Shown: positions 35,732-44,268, numbered from the stretch's first letter. The stretch: DNA of 64,000 nucleotides from Ornithinimicrobium cavernae (GCF_003121625.1 NZ_QDDJ01000011.1:62001-126000), one strand, 5' to 3'. Notes: generated from the sequence alone by a model not told the origin. Numbers and translations: made by a program.

Positions 35732-35760
35732 CTGACCGGATCCTATGAGCGGCCTAGGGT
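35732..35760 (+). promoter_or_regulatory. Leaderless promoter of the GNAT gene
   Basis: CTGACC (35732-35737) and TAGGGT (35755-35760) are separated by 17 nt, with the ATG 6 nt after the -10. It is one of the better -35/-10 pairs among the leaderless candidates. Confidence 0.6.
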
Positions 35761-35766
35761 TGGCCC

Positions 35767-36270
35767 ATGCCCGAGCTCACTCCTCTCCATCCGAGGCACC
35801 ACGACGCGGTGCTGGATCTCGAGGTGACGAACCGTGCCTCCTTCGCCCGGACGGTCTCGGACCGGGGAGACCAGTACTTCGCGGAGTTCTCCGACCGTTT
35901 CGAGGCTCTCCTCCAGGAGCAGCGGGACGGGACCTGTGCGTTCTACGTGCTCCTGGACGAGGACGGCTCGGTCCTGGGCAGGTTCAACCTGGTCGACCTG
36001 GCTGAGGGATGTGCCGAGGTGGGGTTCCGGGTCGCGCGGAAGGTCGCTGGGCAGGGCGTGGCGACGGCTGGAGTCAGGGATCTGTGCCGGCTGGCGGCGA
36101 CCCGTCACGGGCTGCACACGGTGCGTGCCGCCGTGTCCCACGCGAACCCCGCCTCGCGTCGCGTCCTGCTCAAGGCAGGTTTTGTCGCAGTCGGTCCCGC
36201 CGATCCGGGGCACCTCGGAGGCAAGGACGGCACCTGGCACGAACGCAGACTCACGCCCACACCAACATGA
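35767..36270 (+). CDS. GNAT family N-acetyltransferase
   Basis: This 167-aa acetyltransferase uses acetyl-CoA. It resembles the RimJ/RimL-like GNAT group: MPELTPLHPRHHDAVLDLE at the N terminus, the acetyl-CoA loop RKVAGQGVATAGVRDLC (R/Q-X-X-G-X-G/A type), and the late HANPASRRVLLKAGF motif. Substrate (protein N terminus, antibiotic or small molecule) cannot be told. It faces the sulfurtransferase gene with 92 nt between stops and no clear terminator. Confidence 0.9.
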   Translation: MPELTPLHPRHHDAVLDLEVTNRASFARTVSDRGDQYFAEFSDRFEALLQEQRDGTCAFYVLLDEDGSVLGRFNLVDLAEGCAEVGFRVARKVAGQGVATAGVRDLCRLAATRHGLHTVRAAVSHANPASRRVLLKAGFVAVGPADPGHLGGKDGTWHERRLTPTPT

Positions 36271-36362
36271 ACCAGCCCTCGTGCAGGACCAGCGCCACGC
36301 GGCAGGGTGCCAGCCAGACGAGCGGGACAGCCTGACCCTCGTCCAGGTGACCTCGACGCGAC

Positions 36363-37226
36363 TCAGGGACCGGTCGCGATGGGCCGCTCGGGGTCGGTGA
36401 TCCAGTCGCTCCAGGACCCGATGTAGATCGCCGGGTCGTAGACGCCGACCTCGGCGACCTCCATGGCGAGCGCCATGTGGCACGCCTGGATCCCCGAACC
36501 GCAGTAGATCGCAGTGCGCTTGTCCGGCTGGATCCCCCGCGCGGTGAAGCGCAGCTCGAGGTCGTCGGCCGGCAGGAACCTCCCGGACTCGTCGACGTTC
36601 TTCAGCGCCGGGATGCTGATCGCACCCGGGATGTGGCCGGCCACCGGGTCAACAGTCTCCTGCTCGCCGCGGAAGCGCTCCGCGGGCCGGGAGTCCACCA
36701 CCTGGTGCCGGTCGAGGTAGTGCTCGAGGCCGTCGGCGTCCAGCAGCCGTCGTCCGCCCGGGGTGAGCACGATGTCGCCGGGCTCGATCTCGGGCTCACC
36801 GGTCTCGGTCGGCAAGCCGGCAGCCAGCCACGCGGCATACCCGCCGTCCAGGACGCGGACCTGGCTCTTGCCGTAGTAGGTGAGCAGCCACCACGCCCGC
36901 GCGGCACCGACCGAGGTGGCCCCGTCATAGACCACGACCGGGCGCACGGCGGTCACACCAGCCTCGCGGAACGCCTCCTGGGCGTCGAGCAGTCGAGGCA
37001 TCGGGTGCCGGCCGCCGCGTCCGTCGGGGGCCTCCTCCCCGGCCAGGCCGCCCTTCATCGGGACGAAGGCGGCGCCGGGAAGGTGACCGGCGAGGTACTC
37101 GGCGCGGTGCTCATCCGTGGGGGTGCCGAGGCTCCACCGGATGTCGAGCAGCACGGGCCGTTCCTCGGGGTCGTCGGAGGCGAGGAGTTCGGCGAGCTCG
37201 GCGGGGTCGATCAGCAGGTCGGACAC
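36363..37226 (-). CDS. sseA: Thiosulfate/3-mercaptopyruvate sulfurtransferase
   Basis: This two-domain rhodanese of 287 aa transfers a sulfane sulfur from thiosulfate or 3-mercaptopyruvate to a thiophilic acceptor. The N-terminal inactive domain (1-140) ends in VYDGATSVGAARAWWLL. The C-terminal domain carries the active loop YCGSGIQA with C242. The loop CGSGIQ is closer to mercaptopyruvate-type enzymes (CGSGVT) than to rhodanese CRKGVT, so the former is favoured. The GTG start lies 6 nt after TAGGCT (37233-37238, minus strand). Confidence 0.92.
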   Translation of the reverse strand: MSDLLIDPAELAELLASDDPEERPVLLDIRWSLGTPTDEHRAEYLAGHLPGAAFVPMKGGLAGEEAPDGRGGRHPMPRLLDAQEAFREAGVTAVRPVVVYDGATSVGAARAWWLLTYYGKSQVRVLDGGYAAWLAAGLPTETGEPEIEPGDIVLTPGGRRLLDADGLEHYLDRHQVVDSRPAERFRGEQETVDPVAGHIPGAISIPALKNVDESGRFLPADDLELRFTARGIQPDKRTAIYCGSGIQACHMALAMEVAEVGVYDPAIYIGSWSDWITDPERPIATGP

Positions 37227-37249
37227 AGCCAGAGCCTACGGCCCGCGGC

Positions 37250-37519
37250 TCAGCTGGCGAACCGGGCGGCCGAGCGTGCCCTGGCCTTGGCCGCCTCGAC
37301 CTCGCGGTCCTTGGGCGGGGCCGTCGTCACCAGCGAGTCCAGCAGCTCCTGGCTGGCCAGCGCGATCTTCTCGACCGCGCGGTCATAGGCGGCCTGGTTG
37401 GCGGTCGAGGGCCTGCTCGCGCCCCCGATCTTGCGGACGTACTGCAGGGCGGCGGCACGGACCTCCTCGGTCGTGGCCGGCGGCTCGAAGTTGTTCAACG
37501 GGCGGATGTTGCGGCACAT
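37250..37519 (-). CDS. DUF2277 family protein
   Basis: This small 89-aa protein has the family hallmark MCRNIRPLNNFEPPATTEEVRAAALQYVRKIGG at its N terminus (residues 1-32), which also fixes the start at ATG 37519. It has no signal or membrane segment and is largely helical. DUF2277 proteins are widespread in actinobacteria and of unknown function. It is located upstream of sseA on the same strand, 23 nt apart, but sseA has its own candidate promoter in between. Confidence 0.9.
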   Translation of the reverse strand: MCRNIRPLNNFEPPATTEEVRAAALQYVRKIGGASRPSTANQAAYDRAVEKIALASQELLDSLVTTAPPKDREVEAAKARARSAARFAS

Positions 37520-37616
37520 GGGGTCCACGATGCCACGGGCGTCAGACTGGCGCACCCCTTCCGTATGCCGTGGAGCCGGGGCCACGGATCCGTCGCCCGG
37601 GCCGGTGGTCGGCCGC

Positions 37617-37622
37617 TAGCGT
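37617..37622 (+). promoter_or_regulatory. -10 of a leaderless promoter
   Basis: TAGCGT lies 7 nt before ATG 37630 and so supports that codon as start over the in-frame GTG at 37621, which would lie within the -10 box. Confidence 0.5.
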
Positions 37623-37629
37623 GAGCACC

Positions 37630-38211
37630 ATGAGTGCCCCGCAGCCAGACAGTGACCCGTCGGCGCCGGACCCGTTGACACCGACGCCGCCGGACCAGCT
37701 GCCCACCGCCGTGCGCGTGCGCCACCAGCTCAACTGGCTGAACCTCTCGACGCTCCTCGGCATGGGGGTGGCGACGCTCGGCGGCGCGGACGTGCGGCGC
37801 GGTCCGCGCAAGCTCTACCTGGCCGAGCACTACCGCTGGCGGTTCCCGACCGGCAGCGCCTTCACCGTGGGGGACGTGGTGATCACGCGTCATGACATCG
37901 ACGACCTGTGTGCGCGACGCCCCCACCTGCTGGAGCACGAGGAGGCGCACAGCCGCCAGTGGATGGCCTGCCTCGGGCTGCCGTTCCTGCCGCTCTACCT
38001 CGCCTCGGTGGGCTGGTCGTGGTTGCGCACGGGTGACCGCGCGTCCTACTCCTTCTTCGAGCGCAGCGCCGACCTGGTCAAGGGTGGCTACGACGACGTC
38101 CCACCGCGGCCGCTGATGCCGGTCATCGCCGCGGGGGCTCGTCGCGCGGTGGCGTTCGTCGTCGGCCGCCGCACGGCGGACACCGGAGGCGACGTCGGCA
38201 CCGGGCGCTGA
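37630..38211 (+). CDS. Conserved protein of unknown function with an HEXXH-like motif
   Basis: This 193-aa protein has a Pro/Asp-rich N terminus (about 30 residues). Its middle contains LEHEEAHSRQW, in which H103-E104-E105-A106-H107 fits HEXXH, and a following hydrophobic stretch (LGLPFLPLYLASVGWSWL, about residues 118-135) could be a membrane or buried helix. The context resembles a peptidase-like fold (compare DUF4157-type proteins), but a downstream third metal ligand is not obvious. SYSFFERSADLVKGGY may hold it. Function is unknown. Confidence 0.72.
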   Translation: MSAPQPDSDPSAPDPLTPTPPDQLPTAVRVRHQLNWLNLSTLLGMGVATLGGADVRRGPRKLYLAEHYRWRFPTGSAFTVGDVVITRHDIDDLCARRPHLLEHEEAHSRQWMACLGLPFLPLYLASVGWSWLRTGDRASYSFFERSADLVKGGYDDVPPRPLMPVIAAGARRAVAFVVGRRTADTGGDVGTGR

Positions 38212-38223
38212 CCCGGCACCGGG

Positions 38224-39531
38224 TCAGCACGCGGGCAGCGTCCAGTCCTGCTCCGGCCCGTAGGTGTGGCCGTGCCCGTCGTCGGGGGCGAGCGACACGG
38301 CCAGGTCGAGCACGGTGGTGCCGTAGCTCAGGCCCGGCAGCCACGTCGTCGGCCAGTCGTCCGGCTGTCGGAGCGCGGTGTCGGCGGCGAGGTAGTAGAC
38401 GGGGTCGTCGACGTTGTGCAGGCTCCGCTCCCTCGGGTGCCCCGAGACCGCGCCGCCGGGCGCGCCGGACCAGACCACACCGCATACCGAGCTCGCGGTG
38501 GCACCCGCGATGGCAGCCTGTCCTGCGAGGGCCCCCAGGGACTCGCCGAAGACATAGACGTCCGGTCGGTCCGGGGGTGGCAGCTGTCCGACCCGCTCGA
38601 CCACCTCGTCCAGGAGCGCCTCCGCCGAACGCAGGGCAGGCTCCTGGTCGACCAGGTAGCTCCACCAGCTGGGCAGGTCGCCGTACTGCGCCGAGACCAC
38701 GGCGACGTCTCCGTCGAGCTGGGCCTCGAACGCGGAGACCGCCTCGCCGTTGACCCAGCCGCTGCCCGTCGGCAGGGCGATGACGATCGCGGAGCGACGC
38801 AGCCCGCCCTCGGCCACCAACCGGTCGACGGCCAGCTCCGCACCCGCCTCGGGCGTCGGCGACTCACCGGCCCGGGCGAAGGAGCGCGAGGCGCCCAGGG
38901 GTGACTCGGTGAGCATCACGTGGTCGGCCGCCAGGTCCTTGCGCAGCGGAGCGAGGACGTCCGCTGGGCCGGCCGCGGCACTGGTCACCGTCACGCCGGC
39001 CAGGAGGGCGGCGGCGAGCGGGAGCGGGGAGCGGCGCCAGGTGATCCCGCCCAGGCGGCGGGCACCGGCAGCGGCAGTCAGCCCCAGCCCGACCACGAGT
39101 AGTGCCCAGCCGCCGGCAGTCAGCCAGTAGGTGGGTCCCGGCACGGCCATCGCGAGGCCCGCCGCGTGCTGGCCGAGGCCGAGCTGGGCGGACCAGGCCG
39201 TGCCGGCCACGGCGCTGGCGGTCCCGGCCGCCACCGTCCAGCGTGCTCGCGCACTCCCCGGGGAGACGACCCGCGCTCGGCGGGTCACGATCACCCGCGT
39301 CAGCGCCAGGACGGCCAGGGCCAGCAGGACGAGGGAGCCCGTCAGCAGCCCCTGGGTCAGGGCGGGGCGGGGGAGCAGGGAGGGGATCGTGGACAGGACC
39401 AGTGCGGATCCGACGGTCAGCGTGGCGCCGACCGGCGGTGCAGGGAGGCGGTCGCGCAGACGCCCGGCAGCGGCGAGGGCGGCACGGTCCCGGCCGGGGC
39501 CGGCAGTGAGCAGAGGGGTCCTGGTGAGCAT
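38224..39531 (-). CDS. Membrane-anchored alpha/beta hydrolase (Abhydrolase_9 type)
   Basis: This 435-aa protein has about five N-terminal membrane helices (residues 30-190) followed by a C-terminal alpha/beta-hydrolase domain. The nucleophile elbow is VFGESLGALAGQAAIAG (Ser about residue 329), which matches the Abhydrolase_9 family with its N-terminal membrane partner domain. Relatives in mycobacteria and other actinobacteria are little studied; a lipid- or ester-directed role is a guess. The gene faces an unrelated gene on its left and is divergent from the histidine kinase gene. Confidence 0.85.
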   Translation of the reverse strand: MLTRTPLLTAGPGRDRAALAAAGRLRDRLPAPPVGATLTVGSALVLSTIPSLLPRPALTQGLLTGSLVLLALAVLALTRVIVTRRARVVSPGSARARWTVAAGTASAVAGTAWSAQLGLGQHAAGLAMAVPGPTYWLTAGGWALLVVGLGLTAAAGARRLGGITWRRSPLPLAAALLAGVTVTSAAAGPADVLAPLRKDLAADHVMLTESPLGASRSFARAGESPTPEAGAELAVDRLVAEGGLRRSAIVIALPTGSGWVNGEAVSAFEAQLDGDVAVVSAQYGDLPSWWSYLVDQEPALRSAEALLDEVVERVGQLPPPDRPDVYVFGESLGALAGQAAIAGATASSVCGVVWSGAPGGAVSGHPRERSLHNVDDPVYYLAADTALRQPDDWPTTWLPGLSYGTTVLDLAVSLAPDDGHGHTYGPEQDWTLPAC

Positions 39532-39694
39532 GCTCCGACGCTAGGAACGCGCTGTGCTGCAACGGGTCCCCCGAGGGAGCCAATCTGTGCCCGCCGCGCC
39601 GGTGCGGACCGGGCGGGACCTCACCCGGTCGGTGCGGTCGGGACTCACTCCTGGGTATGACACGCCGCCGGGTCGCCCGGGCTACCGTCGGTCT

Positions 39695-41038
39695 ATGCGG
39701 AGGCAGTTGGGGCGCGCAGCGCGCGGCACGGGGCGTGCCCTGAGCTGGGTCACGGTGCGCCCGGTGAGGTGGCTCGCGGTCCGGCCGGCGCGCTGGCTCG
39801 GCACGCGGTCCCTCGACCTTGCGACCCGGCACGGCGAGCTGCTCGTCTGGTTGGCGACGGCGGTCATGATGGCGATCGCCTGGCCCACGGTCGGGCTCAC
39901 GCACGACGTGCCAGGCAGCCTGTGGCCGGTCGTCGCGGCCCTCGGCGTCCTGCCGCTGCTCTGCCTGCGGAACGCACCGTTCCTGGGCTGGTTGCTGTGG
40001 GTGGTGCCGAACGCCGTGGTCCCGCTCGTCTTCCAGCCCCGGCCGAGCCGGTCGGGGCCGGTCGAGAGCACCGTCCGCGTCGACAGCCCGCTGGGCCCCG
40101 TCGGGGTCGACCCGTCCGCCCAGTTCGCCAGCACCCAGGACGCCTTTCCCTGGCAGGTCACGGCCTTCCTGGTGCTCCTGGCCCTCCTGGTCGCCGTCGG
40201 TGTGCGGGAGACGCCCGCCCGGGTGGGGGTCACCTTCGTGGGCACGGTCCTGCTGTTCCTGGCTCACCTGCCCCCGGACATCACCCCGGGCTGGGTCTTC
40301 GGGGCGGCGGCCTTCCTCGGCCTCGGCCTGCTGCTGCGGGGTCTGTTCCGGTCGCGCAGGGAGGCCGCGGAGCAGGCTCTGCGCGCGGAGACGGAGCAGG
40401 CCAGGGCGGTCCTCGCCGAGGAGCGGACCCGGATCGCGCGGGACCTGCACGACGTGGTGGCACACCGGATGTCGATGGTGGTCGTCCAGGCCCAGTCCGC
40501 GCAGTACCGGCTCGGCGGCGTCACGCCGGAGGTGGCCGCGGAGTTCGAGTCCGTCGCCGGCCAGGCGCGCGAGGCCCTCAACGAGGTGCGGGTGATGCTC
40601 GGCGTGCTGCGCAGCGAGCAGCACGCCCCCGAGCAGGCACCCCAGCCCGGGGCCGAGGACGTGCTGCGGCTGTTGCGGTCCAGCAGCCAGGCCGGCGTCG
40701 ACCTCACCTGGTCGGTCACCGGCGAGACGCCGTGCGGGGCGGCCACGGCCATGGTCCTGTACCGCGTGCTGCAGGAGTCCCTGGCCAACGCCTCGCGCCA
40801 CGCGCCGGGCGGGCCGGTCCGCGTCGAGCTGGACTACGGCGAGCAGGTGCACGTGCGGGTGGTCAGCGGGCCCGGCCGGAGTCGTCCGCGGGACGTCTCC
40901 GGCACCGGGGGACACGGCATACCCGGTATGACGGCGCGCGCCGAAGCGGTCGGCGGCCGGTTGAGCGCGGGGCCGGCCCCCGACGGCACGTGGGTCGTGA
41001 GCGCCACCCTGCCGGCACGGGCGCCGGTCACGGGCTGA
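39695..41038 (+). CDS. NarL-type sensor histidine kinase
   Basis: This 447-aa membrane sensor kinase has an Arg-rich N terminus, then about five membrane helices over residues 45-210, a coiled-coil RREAAEQALRAETEQARAVL, the HisKA_3 site ERTRIARDLHDVVAHR with H252, and a HATPase_c domain ending GTGGHGIPGMTARAEAVGG. The partner regulator is the LuxR-type gene at 41754; a doxX gene lies between them. TACCGT sits 6 nt before ATG 39695, pointing to a leaderless start. The signal is unknown. Confidence 0.92.
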   Translation: MRRQLGRAARGTGRALSWVTVRPVRWLAVRPARWLGTRSLDLATRHGELLVWLATAVMMAIAWPTVGLTHDVPGSLWPVVAALGVLPLLCLRNAPFLGWLLWVVPNAVVPLVFQPRPSRSGPVESTVRVDSPLGPVGVDPSAQFASTQDAFPWQVTAFLVLLALLVAVGVRETPARVGVTFVGTVLLFLAHLPPDITPGWVFGAAAFLGLGLLLRGLFRSRREAAEQALRAETEQARAVLAEERTRIARDLHDVVAHRMSMVVVQAQSAQYRLGGVTPEVAAEFESVAGQAREALNEVRVMLGVLRSEQHAPEQAPQPGAEDVLRLLRSSSQAGVDLTWSVTGETPCGAATAMVLYRVLQESLANASRHAPGGPVRVELDYGEQVHVRVVSGPGRSRPRDVSGTGGHGIPGMTARAEAVGGRLSAGPAPDGTWVVSATLPARAPVTG

Positions 41039-41154
41039 GCGCAACCCTGCGGGCAGGGGCACCGGACGCGGACTGAGCGCCACCCAGCCGGACAGAACCC
41101 GTGCGGTCCGATGTGCGCGATTTGCCTCGGGCCACGGCTACCCTCCATACTGAT

Positions 41155-41190
41155 TGCCGAATCAACTATTGTTGCGTCAACTAATGGAGA
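41155..41190. promoter_or_regulatory. Cluster of TTGA/TCAA half-sites upstream of doxX
   Basis: The gap 41039-41195 ends with several overlapping elements: CAACTATTGTTG and GTTGCGTCAAC are small palindromes, and AATCAACT recurs from the LLM operon upstream region. On the minus strand AGTTGA appears twice, 16 bp apart. This is an operator-like cluster, typical of MarR sites; the regulator is not identified. Confidence 0.4.
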
Positions 41191-41195
41191 TCTCG

Positions 41196-41678
41196 ATGAC
41201 CCGCCTGCTCGCCCCCGCCCGCCACCTCACCGGCCTGACCGATCTCGCGCTGCTCGTCGCGCGGGTCGCCGTCGGCGTCGTCCTGTTCGCTCACGGCTGG
41301 CAGAAGGCCTACGAGTTCACCCCGGCCGGCACGGCTGGTGCCTTCGGTGAGATGGGCGTCCCGGCCGCCGGCCTGGTCGCGTGGTACACCATGCTCGCCG
41401 AGATCATCGGCGGCGCCGCGCTCGTCCTGGGCGTGCTGACGCCGGTCTTCGCGCTGCTCAACCTGCTGAGCATGGTGGGCGCGTTCTTCCTCGTGCACCT
41501 GGCCAACGGCGTCTTCGTCACGGCGAACGGCTACGAGCTGGTGCTGTCGATTGCGGCCGCCCTGGTCGCGGTCGCGGCGTTCGGCGCCGGTCGCTGGAGC
41601 GTCGACGGGTTCGTCCTGCGCGCGGGTGAGCGCACCGGTGCCACCACCGGCTCCGAGGAGCGCGTGCTCGTCGGCTGA
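41196..41678 (+). CDS. DoxX family membrane protein
   Basis: This 160-aa protein has four membrane helices in the DoxX pattern (LALLVARVAVGVVLFAHGWQK at the first, then GLVAWYTMLAEIIGGAALVLG). DoxX-like proteins are linked to redox or thiol stress in mycobacteria and to quinone or thiosulfate oxidation elsewhere; no function is fixed here. ATG 41196 follows GGAG by 6 nt; an upstream in-frame ATG at 41184 lies inside this ribosome site. It is inserted between a kinase and its regulator, possibly with separate control through the TTGA sites. Confidence 0.88.
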   Translation: MTRLLAPARHLTGLTDLALLVARVAVGVVLFAHGWQKAYEFTPAGTAGAFGEMGVPAAGLVAWYTMLAEIIGGAALVLGVLTPVFALLNLLSMVGAFFLVHLANGVFVTANGYELVLSIAAALVAVAAFGAGRWSVDGFVLRAGERTGATTGSEERVLVG

Positions 41679-41741
41679 GCCGATCTGGGAAGCGGGGCGG
41701 TCGCCGGACTCACGGCGTCCGCCCCGTTCTCGTCCCGGCCG

Positions 41742-41747
41742 TAGGGT
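41742..41747 (+). promoter_or_regulatory. -10 of a leaderless promoter (LuxR-type regulator)
   Basis: TAGGGT lies 6 nt before ATG 41754, so the regulator gene can be transcribed independently of doxX. Confidence 0.5.
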
Positions 41748-41753
41748 GAGGTC

Positions 41754-42413
41754 ATGGTGAACGTGCTCATCGCCGACGATCAGGCCATGGTGCGGCAGGG
41801 ATTCGGGGCGCTGCTGTCCGCGCAGCCGGACATCCAGGTCGTCGGCGACGCTCCGGACGGCGCCGCCGCCGTGCGCGAGGTCGTGCGGCTGCGCCCGGAC
41901 GTCGTGCTGATGGACGTGCGGATGCCCGAGCTCAACGGGCTGGACGCCGCAGCCGAGATCTTCCGCCGTCGGCTGGACCCGGCCCCCCGCGTCCTGATGC
42001 TCACCACCTTCGACATCGACGACTACGTCTACGAGGCACTGCGGCTCGGCGCCAGCGGCTTCATGCTCAAGGACGCGCCGGCCGAGGAGCTGATCCGGGC
42101 GGTCCGGCTGGTCGCGGCGGGGGAGGCGCTCCTGGCGCCCTCCGTGACACGGCGGCTGATCGAGGAGGTGACCCGGCGCCGGTCCGACGTCCGCCCCACC
42201 GCCGAGCTGGCGACCCTGACCCCGCGGGAGCGCGAGGTGCTGGAGCTGGTGGCAGCGGGCCTGTCCAACAGCGAGATCGGGCAGCGGCTCTTCGTGGCTG
42301 AGCAGACCGTGAAGACCCACGTCGGCAAGGTGCTCGCCAAGCTGGGGCTGCGTGACCGGGCCCAGGCCGTGGTCTATGCCTACGAGTCGGGCGTGGTGCG
42401 CCCGGGTGCCTAG
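41754..42413 (+). CDS. NarL/LuxR-type response regulator
   Basis: This 219-aa protein has a receiver domain (1-120) with D8-D9, phospho-acceptor D54 in VVLMDVRMPE and the conserved Lys in GASGFMLKDAP. The LuxR-type helix-turn-helix (155-215) contains LTPREREVLELVAAGLSNSEIG and VKTHVGKVLAKLGLRDRAQ. It is the probable partner of the kinase at 39695. Targets are unknown, although doxX is the nearest candidate. Confidence 0.94.
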   Translation: MVNVLIADDQAMVRQGFGALLSAQPDIQVVGDAPDGAAAVREVVRLRPDVVLMDVRMPELNGLDAAAEIFRRRLDPAPRVLMLTTFDIDDYVYEALRLGASGFMLKDAPAEELIRAVRLVAAGEALLAPSVTRRLIEEVTRRRSDVRPTAELATLTPREREVLELVAAGLSNSEIGQRLFVAEQTVKTHVGKVLAKLGLRDRAQAVVYAYESGVVRPGA

Positions 42414-42416
42414 GCT
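42411..42416 (+). promoter_or_regulatory. -10 of a leaderless promoter (dgt)
   Basis: TAGGCT lies 7 nt before GTG 42424; its TAG is the stop codon of the upstream regulator gene. Confidence 0.5.
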
Positions 42417-42423
42417 CGCGTCC

Positions 42424-43746
42424 GTGGGAGCACAGGAACGGAGACCGGGCAGCGGTATGCCGCAGGGTGACGCCGGCGCACAGGGCACCGGAGCCAGCAT
42501 CGCCGGCTACACCGCGCACGACCGGGAGCGCTGGGTCGCCGAGGACCCGGCACAGAAGCGGCTCGACCGAGATGACTTCGCCCGCGACCGCGGCCGGGTC
42601 ATCCACTCGGCGGGACTGCGCCGGCTCTCGGCCACCACCCAGGTCGTCGCGCCGGACTCAGACGACTTCGTCCGCAACCGTCTGACGCACTCCCTCGAGG
42701 TCGCCCAGATCGGTCGTGAGTTCGGCGAGGCACTGGGCTGCTCGGCGGACGTGGTCGACACTGCCTGCCTGGCGCACGACATCGGGCACCCGCCCTTCGG
42801 TCACAACGGCGAGGCGGCGCTGGACGAGCTGGCCCGCGACATCGGCGGCTTCGAGGGCAACGCCCAGACCCTGCGGGTGCTCACCCGCCTGGAGGCCAAG
42901 CGCTCACACGCCGACGGGCGCCCGGCCGGCCTGAACCTGACCCGGGCCAGCCTGGACGCGGCGACCAAGTACCCCTGGCCGCGCGGGGCCGGACCGCGGC
43001 CCACGCCGAAGTTCGGCGTCTACCCCGACGACGTGGAGGTCTTCACGTGGCTGCGTGCCGGCGCCCCCGGTGAGCCGGGGCGGCGGTGCCTGGAGACGCA
43101 GGTGATGGACTGGGCCGACGACGTCGCCTACTGCGTGCACGACGTCGAGGACGCGATCGCGTCCGGTCGTGTGGACCCAGCGGCCCTGCGCTCGGCACGC
43201 GAGCAGCAGGCCGTCCTCGATGTCGCCCGCGAGACGTATGCGTCGGACCTGTCCACCGACGAGCTCGGCGGCGCGCTGGAGCGACTGCTGGGGTCCGGAT
43301 GGGTGCCGGAGTCGCACGACGGGAGCCGCGCTGACCTCGCTGCCCTCAAGGACATGACCAGCCGCCTGATCGGTCGATTCGTCCGCACGGTCGAGCAGAG
43401 CACCCGGGCCCGTCACGGCAGCGGGGTGCTGACGCGGTATGCCGCGGACCTGGTGGTGCCGGACGGCGTCCGGGCCGAGACGGCGGTGCTCAAGGCCACG
43501 GCCGCACACTTCGTCATGCGCAGCCACGAGCGCCGCGACCTGATGGACCGGCAGCGGGAGATCGTGGGCGACCTCGTGCGGCACTTCCTGGAGCAGCCGG
43601 AGACGATGGACCCGTTGCACCGGCATGCCCGTGACCAGGCTCGTGCGGCGGGCGACGACTCGGGGGAGTTCCGTGCCGTGGTGGACCAGGTGGCCTCCCT
43701 CTCCGACGCCCGGGCGCTGGTGCTGCACACCGCGCTGCGTCCCTAG
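42424..43746 (+). CDS. dgt: Deoxyguanosinetriphosphate triphosphohydrolase-like protein
   Basis: This HD-domain hydrolase cleaves dNTPs to deoxynucleosides and tripolyphosphate. The 440-aa product has FVRNRLTHSLEVAQIGREFG and the metal-binding HDIGHPPFGHNGE (HD motif about residues 118-119), preceded by RVIHSAGLRRLSATTQV. It is a member of the dGTPase type that lies next to dnaG in many actinobacteria; here dnaG is about 2.6 kb downstream. GTG 42424 follows a leaderless -10 by 7 nt. Confidence 0.93.
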   Translation: MGAQERRPGSGMPQGDAGAQGTGASIAGYTAHDRERWVAEDPAQKRLDRDDFARDRGRVIHSAGLRRLSATTQVVAPDSDDFVRNRLTHSLEVAQIGREFGEALGCSADVVDTACLAHDIGHPPFGHNGEAALDELARDIGGFEGNAQTLRVLTRLEAKRSHADGRPAGLNLTRASLDAATKYPWPRGAGPRPTPKFGVYPDDVEVFTWLRAGAPGEPGRRCLETQVMDWADDVAYCVHDVEDAIASGRVDPAALRSAREQQAVLDVARETYASDLSTDELGGALERLLGSGWVPESHDGSRADLAALKDMTSRLIGRFVRTVEQSTRARHGSGVLTRYAADLVVPDGVRAETAVLKATAAHFVMRSHERRDLMDRQREIVGDLVRHFLEQPETMDPLHRHARDQARAAGDDSGEFRAVVDQVASLSDARALVLHTALRP

Positions 43747-43902
43747 GGGCCCGGCCCTGCGGGCCTGGCGGACCGGGGCTGCCCTGGGGCGGGCTGGGTC
43801 CAGCGAACTCGCACCGCGCTCCCAGTTGTCGTTAAAGTACTCGCCGGGAGTCGGTGCTCCAGGGGGCATCTCGTCGCCGCACCGGCTCACGTGGGAGGAA
43901 AC

Positions 43903-44202
43903 ATGAAGCGTGTGATGAGTGGTGTCCTGGCGGCTGCCCTGCTGGTGCCCGCCCTGACAGCCTGCGGTGGGGGCAACAGCTTCTGCGACGCCGCGCCGGA
44001 GGACGTCGACACCAACGACCCGGCCGCCATGCAGGCCGCTCTCGAGGAGGTCGCCGACGAGGCGCCGGACGAGATCCGGGACGACGTCGACGTGATCATC
44101 GAGCAGCTCCGGCTCGTGGAGGAGGACCCGACCAGCATCGACGTCGACGCGCTCAACACCGCTGTCGCGGAGCTGACCGCCTGGGAGGAGGAGAACTGCT
44201 GA
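43903..44202 (+). CDS. Small acidic lipoprotein of unknown function
   Basis: This 99-aa product has a signal peptide (residues 1-23) ending in lipobox ALTACGGG, so it should be a lipid-anchored extracellular protein. The mature part is very acidic and helical (many Asp and Glu; ALEEVADEAPDEIRDDVDVI) and has a Cys near its start (SFCDA) and a C-terminal Cys, which might form a disulfide. ATG 43903 follows GGAGG (GTGGGAGGAAAC) at ideal spacing. I recognise no family. Confidence 0.8.
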   Translation: MKRVMSGVLAAALLVPALTACGGGNSFCDAAPEDVDTNDPAAMQAALEEVADEAPDEIRDDVDVIIEQLRLVEEDPTSIDVDALNTAVAELTAWEEENC

Positions 44203-44222
44203 CGCAGTCTCCGGACCACTGA

Positions 44223-44256
44223 CGAGGGCCCCTGGCGCACGCGCCCGGGGCCCTCG
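44223..44256. terminator. Strong convergent hairpin terminator
   Basis: CGAGGGCCCC (44223-44232) pairs with GGGGCCCTCG (44247-44256), extended inside by GGCGC/GCGCC after one mismatch. It lies between the stops of the small lipoprotein gene and the opposing LigD-type gene, so it can serve both. Confidence 0.85.
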
Positions 44257-44268
44257 GCATACCTCCTG

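Noticed and set aside
37621-37632. GTG 37621 as start of the HEXXH-like protein
   Set aside because: It overlaps the candidate -10 (TAGCGT); ATG 37630 lies 7 nt after it, as in other genes here.
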